In this document: positions 1 through 6,127 of the stretch, piece after piece
Layout: each line of letters begins with the position of its first letter
Position numbering within the stretch: the first letter of the stretch is position 1
Assembly (NCBI GenBank): GCA_027064245.1
Contig: JAMOPZ010000429.1
Span: 1-6,993 of the forward strand
DNA: 6,993 nucleotides
Source of the DNA: Campylobacterales bacterium
GTDB lineage: Bacteria > Campylobacterota > Campylobacteria > Campylobacterales > Arcobacteraceae
Direction of reading: 5' to 3'
The notes under the pieces: model-generated
Database searches by the model: none
Told to the model about the DNA's origin: nothing
What the model saw: the letters and a program-made list of their open reading frames with translations, nothing else
Program-made: the position numbers and the translations under genes

Positions 1-1875
1 CTCTGTGTACTCTTCATCATCTATTTTTACAGATCCCGAAAAAGCCACAATAGCTTTATATGGCTGATTATTATCTTTTAAGTATTTATTTAATGACATA
101 AAATATTTAACAGCCTCTTGCCGTGACTGTGTAACTATCATAGCCTTTGCTTGACCTTTTATCTTCTTAATTACATTATCAAAAAAATGATCTCCAATAA
201 TATGAATCTTTTTATCAATAGTTATTGTTTGTGTTTCTACAAAATGTTTTAGTTTACGAGAAGCTCTCTTTTTATCATATTTAGGGTCATCTTCTATGGC
301 ACTAAGTAGTTTGTAATAGCTATCATAAGTAGTATAGTTTTTTAAAACATCAAGTATAAAATTTTCTTCAATAGCTTGTTTCATACTGTACAAATGAAAA
401 GGAACATATCTGCCATCTTCTATTTTCTTCCCAAATAACTCTAAAGTTTTCTCTTTTGGTGTAGCAGTAAAAGCAAAGTAAGAAGCATTTTTTTGTAACT
501 TTTTCGCCTTGATTATCTCTACTATCTCATCTTCTGTTGTTTTTTCCTCTTCGCTCTCAGTATCACTACCAATACTTCTACCCATACCTTGCATTGTTGA
601 ACCACTTGTTGAGCTATGCGCTTCATCTATAATTATTGCGAAATTTTTATCTGATAAGTCTCCTATATCATTTACAATATAAGGAAATTTTTGAATAGTA
701 GAAATAATAATTTTTTTACCATCTTTTAAAGACTCTTTTAGTTGTTTACTCCCATTTTTAATAGGCTCAACAACACCACTTTGTGAGGCAAATGATGCAA
801 TATTATCTTGTATCTGTTTATCCAATATAGTTCTATCTGTAACAACAATAATACTGTCAAATATAGGTTTTGTACCACTACTATCCATATGACTCACAAG
901 CTTATGAGCTAACCACGAGATAGAATTAGATTTTCCACTCCCTGCACTATGCTGTATAAGATACCTTTGCCCTACCCCTTGCTCTTTTGAGTCATCAAGC
1001 AGCTTACTTACTACATCAAACTGATGAAATCGTGGAAAGATAATTTTTTTACTTACTTTCTTAGTCTCTTTATCTTTTTCTTCTATATATTGTGTATAGT
1101 TTTTAACTATATCTATCAGTGTATCTTTTTTAAAGATATCTTCCCAAAGGTATGCAGTTTTCAAATTACCCTCAACAGCTGGATTACCTGCCCCTTTCTT
1201 AACATTTTTTTCCGCTTTTCCTGCATTTAAACCTTTATTAAAGGGCAAGAAAAATGTTTTTTGTGCTGATAATCTTGTAGTCATATATACTAAGCTTGTG
1301 TCTACTGCAAAATGTACTAAACATCTACCAAACTTAAAAAGCTCTTCTCTTGGGTCACGGTCTTGTTTATACTGCTTTATTGCATCATTAACATTTTGAC
1401 CTGTTAGCTCATTTTTCAACTCAAGTGTAATAATTGGTACACCATTTAAAAAGAGGACCATATCAAGAGATTTTTCATTATTAAGGCTAAAGTGAACTTG
1501 TCTCATTACAGAAAAAATATTTTTAGAATAGAGTTTTACAATATCAGTATTTAAGGTAGAATTTGGCTTGTCGTAGGCGATAACTAACTTTATACCATTG
1601 TCTTTTATACCATTTTTAAGAACTTCCACAATTGTTTTAGATTGTATCTGCTTAAAAAGTCGTTTTACTATTTTAGTTTTATATTCACTACCGTGTATAG
1701 TCTTTAACTTCTCTAACTCTTCATTTTGCGTATCTTCTAAAAACCTAAATAGTAGTTCAGTATCTAAACATAAAGCTCTATCATAATCGTGATAGTTTCG
1801 TTTCTCATAGCTATTACTATCCAACAAGTAACTCTCTATAAACTCTTCTAAATTAATCTCTTTTAATTCTGTCAT
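1..1875 (-). CDS. hsdR: Type I restriction enzyme R subunit HsdR (N-terminal 625 codons; C-terminus beyond left edge)
   Basis: HsdR is the motor and nuclease subunit of type I R-M enzymes: it joins an M2S1 core bound at an unmethylated site, pumps DNA with ATP and cuts it. Translating the minus strand gives 625 codons with no stop, starting MTELKEINLEEF. The PD-(D/E)xK nuclease is visible at D138 and E152-L-K154 (in DMVLFLNGVPIITLELKN). Helicase motifs follow: Walker A HSAGSGKS at 309-316 (K315), DEAH at 417-420, and TATP at 470-473 after an acidic linker. Family members are usually near 1000 residues, so about a third lies outside the window. The ATG at 1875 is chosen because AAGG (1883-1886) lies 7 bases upstream; the ATG at 1880 opens only a two-codon frame. 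The visible part shows no lesion, although its M/S partner at the right end is broken. The family assignment is firm. Confidence 0.95.
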   Translation of the reverse strand, partial: MTELKEINLEEFIESYLLDSNSYEKRNYHDYDRALCLDTELLFRFLEDTQNEELEKLKTIHGSEYKTKIVKRLFKQIQSKTIVEVLKNGIKDNGIKLVIAYDKPNSTLNTDIVKLYSKNIFSVMRQVHFSLNNEKSLDMVLFLNGVPIITLELKNELTGQNVNDAIKQYKQDRDPREELFKFGRCLVHFAVDTSLVYMTTRLSAQKTFFLPFNKGLNAGKAEKNVKKGAGNPAVEGNLKTAYLWEDIFKKDTLIDIVKNYTQYIEEKDKETKKVSKKIIFPRFHQFDVVSKLLDDSKEQGVGQRYLIQHSAGSGKSNSISWLAHKLVSHMDSSGTKPIFDSIIVVTDRTILDKQIQDNIASFASQSGVVEPIKNGSKQLKESLKDGKKIIISTIQKFPYIVNDIGDLSDKNFAIIIDEAHSSTSGSTMQGMGRSIGSDTESEEEKTTEDEIVEIIKAKKLQKNASYFAFTATPKEKTLELFGKKIEDGRYVPFHLYSMKQAIEENFILDVLKNYTTYDSYYKLLSAIEDDPKYDKKRASRKLKHFVETQTITIDKKIHIIGDHFFDNVIKKIKGQAKAMIVTQSRQEAVKYFMSLNKYLKDNNQPYKAIVAFSGSVKIDDEEYTE

Positions 1876-1923
1876 CTCATCGCCTTAATTAAAATGTTTC
1901 TTCATCAGCTTACATTTAGACAC

Positions 1924-1929
1924 ATTATA
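1924..1929 (-). promoter_or_regulatory. Candidate -10 box (TATAAT) for hsdR
   Basis: On the minus strand a perfect TATAAT lies about 48 bases before the hsdR start codon, which would give a leader of roughly 40 bases. No good -35 box sits at the usual 16-18 bases; TTGGTA is present but about 21 bases upstream. Weak or absent -35 boxes are known for the main sigma factor of Campylobacterota, so this does not rule the promoter out. In AT-rich DNA a TATAAT can also occur by chance. It would let hsdR be transcribed separately from the upstream defence genes. Confidence 0.35.
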
Positions 1930-1948
1930 ATATAATTCTACATCTTGA

Positions 1949-1964
1949 TATACCAAATGGTATA
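1949..1964. repeat. Short perfect inverted repeat upstream of hsdR
   Basis: The sequence tatacca-aa-tggtata is a 7-base perfect palindrome with a 2-base centre. It lies about 20 bases upstream of the candidate hsdR -10 box, so it overlaps the expected -35 region. A dyad in that position could be an operator for a dimeric regulator. No regulator gene is visible nearby and AT-rich palindromes can arise by chance. Confidence 0.35.
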
Positions 1965-1993
1965 GAGGAGTATCTCTTAGATATTCACTCGCA

Positions 1994-2035
1994 GGTGGCT
2001 GGATAACATCGCACAGCCGTACCAAAGCGATGTTA
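1994..2035 (-). other. Two overlapping, mutually exclusive hairpins between the 178-residue gene and hsdR
   Basis: A 9-base perfect stem pairs 2004-2012 with 2027-2035 (14-base loop), beginning 3 bases after the stop codon of the upstream gene. A second stem pairs 1994-2001 with 2014-2023 (GGT then GGCTG against CAGCC then ACC, with a 2-base bulge). The second uses the loop of the first, so both cannot form together. Neither is followed by a U tract on the minus strand, so this is not a standard intrinsic terminator. It could act as an RNA stability or processing element, a weak attenuator, or a leftover recombination site. The region is visibly more GC-rich than its surroundings. Confidence 0.45.
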
Positions 2036-2038
2036 AAA

Positions 2039-2575
2039 CTATTTCTTTTTTTCATATTTATTGAACCTTTTTTGAAAATCTCTATATTTGTTTCTATGTA
2101 CTGGATATGCAGTAACCAATAAGTTTTGACTTTTTCCCAAATGTTTAATCAAAACCATAAAAAATCTTTTTGTATCCCAAAGAAAATGTGTAGGCTCTCC
2201 ATTATCTTCAAAAAAATATTTTATATGTTCATCTTCTATATTGTCAATAGTCTGCTTTATCCAATGTGTTCTTTTTGCTCTTGAAACATCATACACTCTA
2301 TTTTTTTCTCTATCATCAGGGCAAGGGTTGTTTCTTTTCTTACAGTCAAACTCTTTTTTTGTGATGATGTGCCAAAACCTCTCAGGTTTTTTATCTCCGG
2401 AAAAAAGACAATCACAAATGATATTAGGCTTCACAGTAATGACATAATCAACTGAAGCAATTTTTAATACAGTCTGCGTATCAATAAAGTCTTTTTTAAA
2501 TATCTGATACAACCTCTCTATATCAGTCTTATTTATTTTTGCTTCATCACTAAGTATTAAAGGAAGATCTTGCAC
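2039..2575 (-). CDS. 178-residue protein of uncertain function, possibly a BECR-fold ribonuclease domain
   Basis: I do not recognise this family with certainty. The protein is soluble, with no signal peptide or membrane segment. Notable parts are FWHIITKKEF (68-77, H69), a Cys-containing basic stretch with NPCPDDREKNR (83-93), RAKRTHWI (99-106), THFLWDTKRFFMVLIKH (129-145) and a closing LLVTAYPVHRNKYRDF (152-167) followed by a Lys-rich tail. The order of an HI motif, a basic helix, a strand-rich FFMVLIK part and LLVTAYPxH resembles phage-type Barnase-EndoU-ColicinE5/D-RelE (PBECR) nucleases; this is a judgement from pattern, not a search result. The start is GTG, sharing one base with the TAG stop of the DUF3800 gene (TAGTG), with AAAGG just upstream, which indicates translational coupling. 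An RNase effector or toxin role would be inference. It could also be a DNA-binding or accessory protein of the DUF3800 partner. Confidence 0.8.
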   Translation of the reverse strand: MQDLPLILSDEAKINKTDIERLYQIFKKDFIDTQTVLKIASVDYVITVKPNIICDCLFSGDKKPERFWHIITKKEFDCKKRNNPCPDDREKNRVYDVSRAKRTHWIKQTIDNIEDEHIKYFFEDNGEPTHFLWDTKRFFMVLIKHLGKSQNLLVTAYPVHRNKYRDFQKRFNKYEKKK

Positions 2576-3258
2576 TATTTTACCTTTTTAGGGTCTTGAA
2601 TAAATTTATTAAATTTTTCATTACCATATCTTGATGTTGTGTTGAGTCGTATACCTAATCGTCTTTCAATATAGTCTATAATCTCTAACTTAATCTTACT
2701 ACCATTTAAGCCTCTCATCTTATAAGAGACTGCACCAGTAAATAAGTCGGTTAATTGTAACAGTTGAGACTCATCTGCTCTTATATGTTGCATAAATGGT
2801 AAAGGTAATTCTCTTGAGTTTTCAAACACCTCTTTAAGATTATCAAGTGCTTCTTTTCCACGAGTATCTTTTAAGTCCATATAAACCTTATAACTATCAT
2901 GTTCATTCATTATTTTCTTTAATACTAAGTAATATGTTTTGTAATAGAACTCACTATGTGTCTGATTAAACATATCGTGATTTAAGTCGTGTTTGTTGAT
3001 GATAGTTACAACTCTATAAGTCATACTTGAGTCTATAAAGTAGTCTATAAGCTCTTTATAGAGAGACATTCGACTATAAGACAATTTTGTCCACTTTATC
3101 TCAAATGGGGTTTTATGCTTGAGCTTTATCTCTTTTATATCATTTTTAATTTTTGCATACTCATCAGAGGGAAGTTTAATAGCTCCCAATGACATAATAT
3201 CCCATCCATCGTTTTGTAAATGGCAGCTTTCATCGCAAAATATTTTATATTCAATCAT
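2575..3258 (-). CDS. DUF3800 domain protein (RNase H-like fold)
   Basis: DUF3800 proteins are predicted RNase H-fold enzymes that are common in phages and defence islands; their substrate is unknown. The hallmarks are here: an N-terminal strand ending in DES (9-11), an EIKW block (53-56), YMDLKDTRG (126-134) with the second acidic position at D128, and the C-terminal ESQLLQLTDLFTGAVSYK (163-180), which carries the conserved Q-L-x-D-L-x-x-G-A signature with D171. The putative acidic site is thus D9, D128 and D171, possibly with E53. The length of 227 is normal for the family. AAGG (3266-3269) overlaps the ATPase stop codon and lies 7 bases before the ATG, so the gene is probably co-transcribed with the ABC-3C operon. 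It overlaps the next gene by one base, so those two probably act as a unit. Family assignment is good; biochemical function is not known. Confidence 0.88.
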   Translation of the reverse strand: MIEYKIFCDESCHLQNDGWDIMSLGAIKLPSDEYAKIKNDIKEIKLKHKTPFEIKWTKLSYSRMSLYKELIDYFIDSSMTYRVVTIINKHDLNHDMFNQTHSEFYYKTYYLVLKKIMNEHDSYKVYMDLKDTRGKEALDNLKEVFENSRELPLPFMQHIRADESQLLQLTDLFTGAVSYKMRGLNGSKIKLEIIDYIERRLGIRLNTTSRYGNEKFNKFIQDPKKVK

Positions 3259-3267
3259 ATTACAACC

Positions 3268-5016
3268 TTAAAAAGTATCCATTTTAAATAGTCTTTGCTC
3301 ATTAGTATCTGCAAGTTCTTTTATTAAATATTCCGATTTACAAAGTTCTAAAAATTCTTCATCATCTATTTCATCTTCAATGGATGTAAAAATATACTGA
3401 AGCCCATTTTCAACTAATAAGTTCAAAACACTCATTATCCCTTTCTTATATTCTTTTCCTAAGTTATCAAATAGCCCATCATGCGCAATAAAATGAAAAA
3501 ACTTTTGATTTTTATATGTAAGTCCGATTGAAGCATCAAAAATAAAACAAAACATTCTTGAATAAGCTTCGCCCTCTTCTTTAGAATTATCAAGAACAAC
3601 AGCCGTATCTATAACCTTTGTTTCAAAAACTAAATTATCACTACTATTCAGTGCAATATTTAATATTGCATCAACACCAAGAACTAAACGAGATAATCGC
3701 TTAAATGTCTCTTTTATGGATAGCAATATATCATTTGGAGTTTTAATACTATGGTTAAGCTTCACTACTAATCTATCTCGCCTTTTATTCAGTAATTTAA
3801 CTCGTTTTAGCTTACATTTATATTCTCTTAACTTTCTATATTTTTCTTCTACCAAACTAATATTTGTTTTTATAGTAACTATTTCTTGTTCAATTTTTTT
3901 AAATTTACTAAATGTATCTGTATCTGTAAGTACAGATAAAAGTTCTTTTCTTTTACTATTTTCAAGTATTAGTATTTCATCAATTTCAGATAGCCTTTGC
4001 TCTATTCGACTATGTTCTGCTTGTAAATACAATTCCCTGTCTTTAGTAATTTTATCATTAAATTCAATGACATCTTCATAACTCTTAATTAGCATATCAC
4101 TAAGATTAATATTTACCTCATTAAAAAGCTTTTGAACTTTTTTTAAATCAATTTCTTGTTCTTTCATTAAAGATTTTTCTATTAGTTGTTGCTTCTTATT
4201 TAATGAGTATCTCTCTTTATTTAATTCTGCAACAATCGCTTCTACTTCTGAAACAAGCTCTTTATTTATATGATGTTCTTTCAAATAAAAATCAAAGTTT
4301 TTATATAATGTTTCTTTCTCATTAAGCTCAGCTTCTAAGAGTAAAAGAGTTTCTTTTACTACTTCTATATCAGATAAACTAAAATTACTATTATTTTCTA
4401 AAGAAGATATTTCACTTTCAAGTTTTTCAATCTCTTTTTCAAGATTATATTTCTTTCTAACAATCGTATCATCAAGCCCAACCATTGAAGCAACTATTGT
4501 TTTCCATTCTACATCTTTGCCCCGTTTATATTTATTTAACATAAATGGATGGCTAAAATCATCTTTATCTCTAAGAAAATAATTTAAATAATTTCTATAT
4601 TTATTTATCTTCTTCCCATTAAGTTCAAAGTCTATTTTTTCTTTAAAAAATGTTAATACATTATCATATCCATCTATGATATCAAACTCGGTATCTTCTA
4701 AAGTAGATAAGTCTGTTTTGGCATTATGAACTTTAATTGCTATTTTTGTTCGTTTTTTAACTTTTCTTCTTATTGTTATATAACTATTATCTGCTAATTC
4801 AAGCTCAAGATAAAAAACAAAATCTTCAAATACAGAAGCTTCAAGAAATTTTGGTTTACTTTTTTTTATAAGACAATAATCTATCAATTTAAAAAGTGTT
4901 GTTTTACCAACGGAATGTGGTCTCTCTCCCGTTGCTAAAATAGCATTAATATTATTGGTATTAAATATGATTGCTTCAAAACGACTATCTGATGAATATA
5001 ATTTACTAAGCTTCAT
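3268..5016 (-). CDS. DUF2326-type ABC/SMC-like ATPase, motor of an ABC-3C system
   Basis: This 582-residue protein has split ABC-ATPase lobes separated by a long coiled coil, as in SMC/Rad50-like enzymes. The N-terminal lobe holds a P-loop, GERPHSVGKTT at 30-40 (K38, T39); the first glycine of the classical spacing is replaced, but SVGKTT is typical for this family. Residues about 185-415 are heptad-rich Glu/Lys/Leu sequence forming helical coils. The C-terminal lobe matches DUF2326: a signature-like SKEEGEAYSRMFCFIFD (478-494), then FFHFIAHDGLFDN (506-518) with D513 as the Walker B position, and YIFTSIEDE near 541-549. DUF2326 ATPases are the motors of predicted ABC three-component conflict systems, thought to sense foreign or abnormal nucleic acid and release an effector. 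The gene overlaps the preceding small gene by 11 bases and has GAGG (5024-5027) 7 bases before its ATG. No truncation is seen. Family and context are well supported; the trigger is unknown. Confidence 0.88.
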   Translation of the reverse strand: MKLSKLYSSDSRFEAIIFNTNNINAILATGERPHSVGKTTLFKLIDYCLIKKSKPKFLEASVFEDFVFYLELELADNSYITIRRKVKKRTKIAIKVHNAKTDLSTLEDTEFDIIDGYDNVLTFFKEKIDFELNGKKINKYRNYLNYFLRDKDDFSHPFMLNKYKRGKDVEWKTIVASMVGLDDTIVRKKYNLEKEIEKLESEISSLENNSNFSLSDIEVVKETLLLLEAELNEKETLYKNFDFYLKEHHINKELVSEVEAIVAELNKERYSLNKKQQLIEKSLMKEQEIDLKKVQKLFNEVNINLSDMLIKSYEDVIEFNDKITKDRELYLQAEHSRIEQRLSEIDEILILENSKRKELLSVLTDTDTFSKFKKIEQEIVTIKTNISLVEEKYRKLREYKCKLKRVKLLNKRRDRLVVKLNHSIKTPNDILLSIKETFKRLSRLVLGVDAILNIALNSSDNLVFETKVIDTAVVLDNSKEEGEAYSRMFCFIFDASIGLTYKNQKFFHFIAHDGLFDNLGKEYKKGIMSVLNLLVENGLQYIFTSIEDEIDDEEFLELCKSEYLIKELADTNEQRLFKMDTF

Positions 5017-5245
5017 TATTTAACCTCAATATGTCATTTATTCTGTCATATTCTAATGCTCCAGTCATAAACAGAAAATTCAATGATAAAATAACTTTAT
5101 CATAAGAAATTTGCAATTCATTTTCAACAATAGATACAACTTTTTCAAACTGATTTATTTTTCTATTAGCAATAATATCTATTACTCGTGCAGAGCTATT
5201 TAATACACTCTTTTTAGTATCTTCAAATGGATTAGCTAAAATCAT
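5006..5245 (-). CDS. ABC-3C middle component, MC6-like small protein
   Basis: This is a 79-residue soluble protein beginning MILANPFEDTKKSVL. The layout fits the small middle components of ABC-3C systems, especially the MC6 type: an N-terminal MIL-(A/P)-N start, a helix around residues 17-27, an INQFEKVVSIVENE helix, then ISYDKVILSLNFLFMTGALEY (46-66), and a short wing ending DILRL. I read it as a winged helix-turn-helix-like adaptor. Its known setting is exactly this one, directly upstream of a DUF2326-type ATPase, where it is thought to bridge the ATPase and the CTD/effector protein. The ATG abuts the TAA of the preceding gene (TAAATG) and GAGG at 5251-5254 is 5 bases upstream. It overlaps the ATPase gene by 11 bases, so equal-ratio coupled translation is likely. 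The small size makes a family call from sequence alone moderately secure. Confidence 0.78.
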   Translation of the reverse strand: MILANPFEDTKKSVLNSSARVIDIIANRKINQFEKVVSIVENELQISYDKVILSLNFLFMTGALEYDRINDILRLNNEA

Positions 5246-5764
5246 TTAAACCTCTTTTTTACCTATAAAGCAAGAAAAATACATAAAATGTATAAGTCTT
5301 CTTGCTCTTATTTTCTTTTTTATATTCCAATCTTGCTTATAGAATTTTTCAAATATCTTGTTAATTTTATAAGGTGTCAACTCTTCTTTGCTATCAATAG
5401 CAATAATCGCTCCCTTTATTGTCTCAATAATATATTCAAACCTTTCTCTAAAATCATCATCATTACTTTCTAACACTGCTTTTATTTCATAAAAATATAC
5501 TATTTTATCTTGAATAACAGAGCTAAAATATTCAACCATTTGATTTAATTTATTTTTCTCTTCAATATTCATTCCCTTGTATGAATAGCTCTCTTTAGTA
5601 TTTATACTTTGCGATATTTCATACAAATCATCTATTGTTTTTTCTGTTTCTACTAAATCAAAACTAATATCATCATCAAAGTGATTGTGTGTTGTATTAT
5701 TAATATCTCTACCAGCTTGCTGATTTTGTTCTCCATCTTGCTGTTGTCCACTATTCCCAAACAT
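5246..5764 (-). CDS. Probable ABC-3C CTD-type protein with N-terminal QAGRDIN motif
   Basis: This 172-residue protein has two parts. Residues 1-30 are low-complexity and Gln/Asn/Gly-rich, containing QDGEQNQQAGRDIN (9-22) followed by a His/Asn stretch (NNTTHNH). Residues about 35-170 are helical and end with TPYKINKIFEKFYKQDWNIKKKIRARRLIHFMYFSCF (130-166), which resembles the closing helices of ABC-3C C-terminal domains. In that system class the CTD protein usually carries or recruits the effector through its N-terminus. Here there is no enzymatic N-terminal domain, only the motif, and the gene before it encodes a membrane protein ending in the same motif. The start overlaps the upstream stop (TAATG). 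The SD (AGGGA, 5774-5778) lies inside the upstream motif's coding sequence. Assignment rests mainly on position between the membrane gene and the middle component plus the C-terminal pattern. Confidence 0.68.
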   Translation of the reverse strand: MFGNSGQQQDGEQNQQAGRDINNTTHNHFDDDISFDLVETEKTIDDLYEISQSINTKESYSYKGMNIEEKNKLNQMVEYFSSVIQDKIVYFYEIKAVLESNDDDFRERFEYIIETIKGAIIAIDSKEELTPYKINKIFEKFYKQDWNIKKKIRARRLIHFMYFSCFIGKKEV

Positions 5765-5808
5765 TAATTTATATCCCTACCTGCTTGTTTATTACCCGTT
5801 CCACTTTG
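5699..5808 (-). repeat. Duplicated motif-coding segment (QxGxxNxQAGRDIN) spanning two genes
   Basis: Two 42-base units, 5767-5808 and 5699-5740, encode QSGTGNKQAGRDIN at the end of the membrane protein and QDGEQNQQAGRDIN near the start of the next protein. Ten of 14 residues agree. At the DNA level 29 of 42 bases match, and 18 of the 21 bases coding QAGRDIN match. All three differences in that core are synonymous (GCA/GCT, AGG/AGA, ATA/ATT). The units are 68 bases apart, so they lie in different reading frames relative to each other, yet each keeps the motif in its own frame. That argues for selection on the peptide rather than a fresh DNA duplication. Confidence 0.8.
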
Positions 5809-5943
5809 ATTCTGATGAATACTTTTATCAATATTCTTAACCTTACTAACAGCAAAAAAAGCCATACTAAGAGAAATTATACTTGCTAACCCTGCAAAAA
5901 GTAAAAACCAATCATTAGTAACTATTGCATGTATTAATTCCAT
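5764..5943 (-). CDS. 59-residue single-pass membrane protein with C-terminal QAGRDIN motif (candidate effector)
   Basis: The protein has a short N-terminus, one hydrophobic segment at about residues 12-33 (WFLLFAGLASIISLSMAFFAV), a basic juxtamembrane stretch (K34, K36, K40) and a polar tail ending QSGTGNKQAGRDIN (46-59). Basic residues after the segment predict that the tail faces the cytoplasm. I chose the ATG at 5943 because AAGGGA (5952-5957) lies 8 bases upstream. Starts at 5979 and 6003 are in frame but have weak ribosome sites and overlap the HsdS remnant. It is the first gene of the operon, and its stop overlaps the next start by one base. A -10-like GATAAT at 5968-5973 could provide a promoter with a short leader. 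I recognise no named family. By position and by the motif shared with the next protein, I infer a membrane-damaging or membrane-anchoring effector of the ABC-3C system. Confidence 0.78.
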   Translation of the reverse strand: MELIHAIVTNDWFLLFAGLASIISLSMAFFAVSKVKNIDKSIHQNQSGTGNKQAGRDIN

Positions 5944-5968
5944 ATATTCTATCCCTTTTGTTGCATTA

Positions 5969-6127
5969 TTATCTAACATCAATCTGTCCAGTAATAACTT
6001 CACTTATTAAGCTGATTTTATACTCTTTTATTAAATCTATCTCTTTTTGAATTTGGTTTATGACTTTACCTATTTTGGATAATTCAGCTTCAATATATTC
6101 AATAATTTTAATTTGTTCTTGTAATCA
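5969..6127 (-). pseudogene. hsdS: HsdS C-terminal tail cut off by an in-frame TGA
   Basis: After the TGA at 6125-6127 the same frame stays open for 51 codons, beginning LQEQIKIIEYIEAEL and ending SEVITGQIDVR, then TAA at 5969-5971. LP(P)LxEQ followed by a long helix and an EYxxxLIxxVxTGxIDVR ending is the classical C-terminus of type I specificity subunits, so this is the genuine continuation of the upstream frame. The TGA stands where the family usually has a residue such as Pro or Ser in LPLPxLQEQ. No good start codon or ribosome site would allow this tail to be made alone. The stop codon overlaps the region just before the first ABC-3C gene. Confidence 0.88.

Noticed and set aside
1024..1786. 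Plus-strand open frames at 1024-1230 and 1598-1786
   Set aside because: They lie antisense to a clear hsdR coding frame, give Phe/Ser/Cys-rich translations typical of antisense AT-rich DNA, and have no ribosome sites worth noting.
2004..2035. Integron attC site or Rho-independent terminator
   Set aside because: The hairpin is too short and lacks the paired RYYYAAC/GTTRRRY core layout of attC, and no U tract follows it on the transcribed strand.
5944..6003. Longer start of the membrane protein at 6003 or 5979
   Set aside because: Both overlap the HsdS remnant and lack a good ribosome site, while 5943 has AAGGGA at ideal spacing and leaves a normal short N-terminus before the membrane segment.
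6125..6127. TGA read as an amino acid (alternative genetic code)
   Set aside because: No other long gene here has an in-frame TGA, and Trp is encoded by TGG in HsdR and elsewhere. A single TGA in an already damaged gene is better explained as a mutation.
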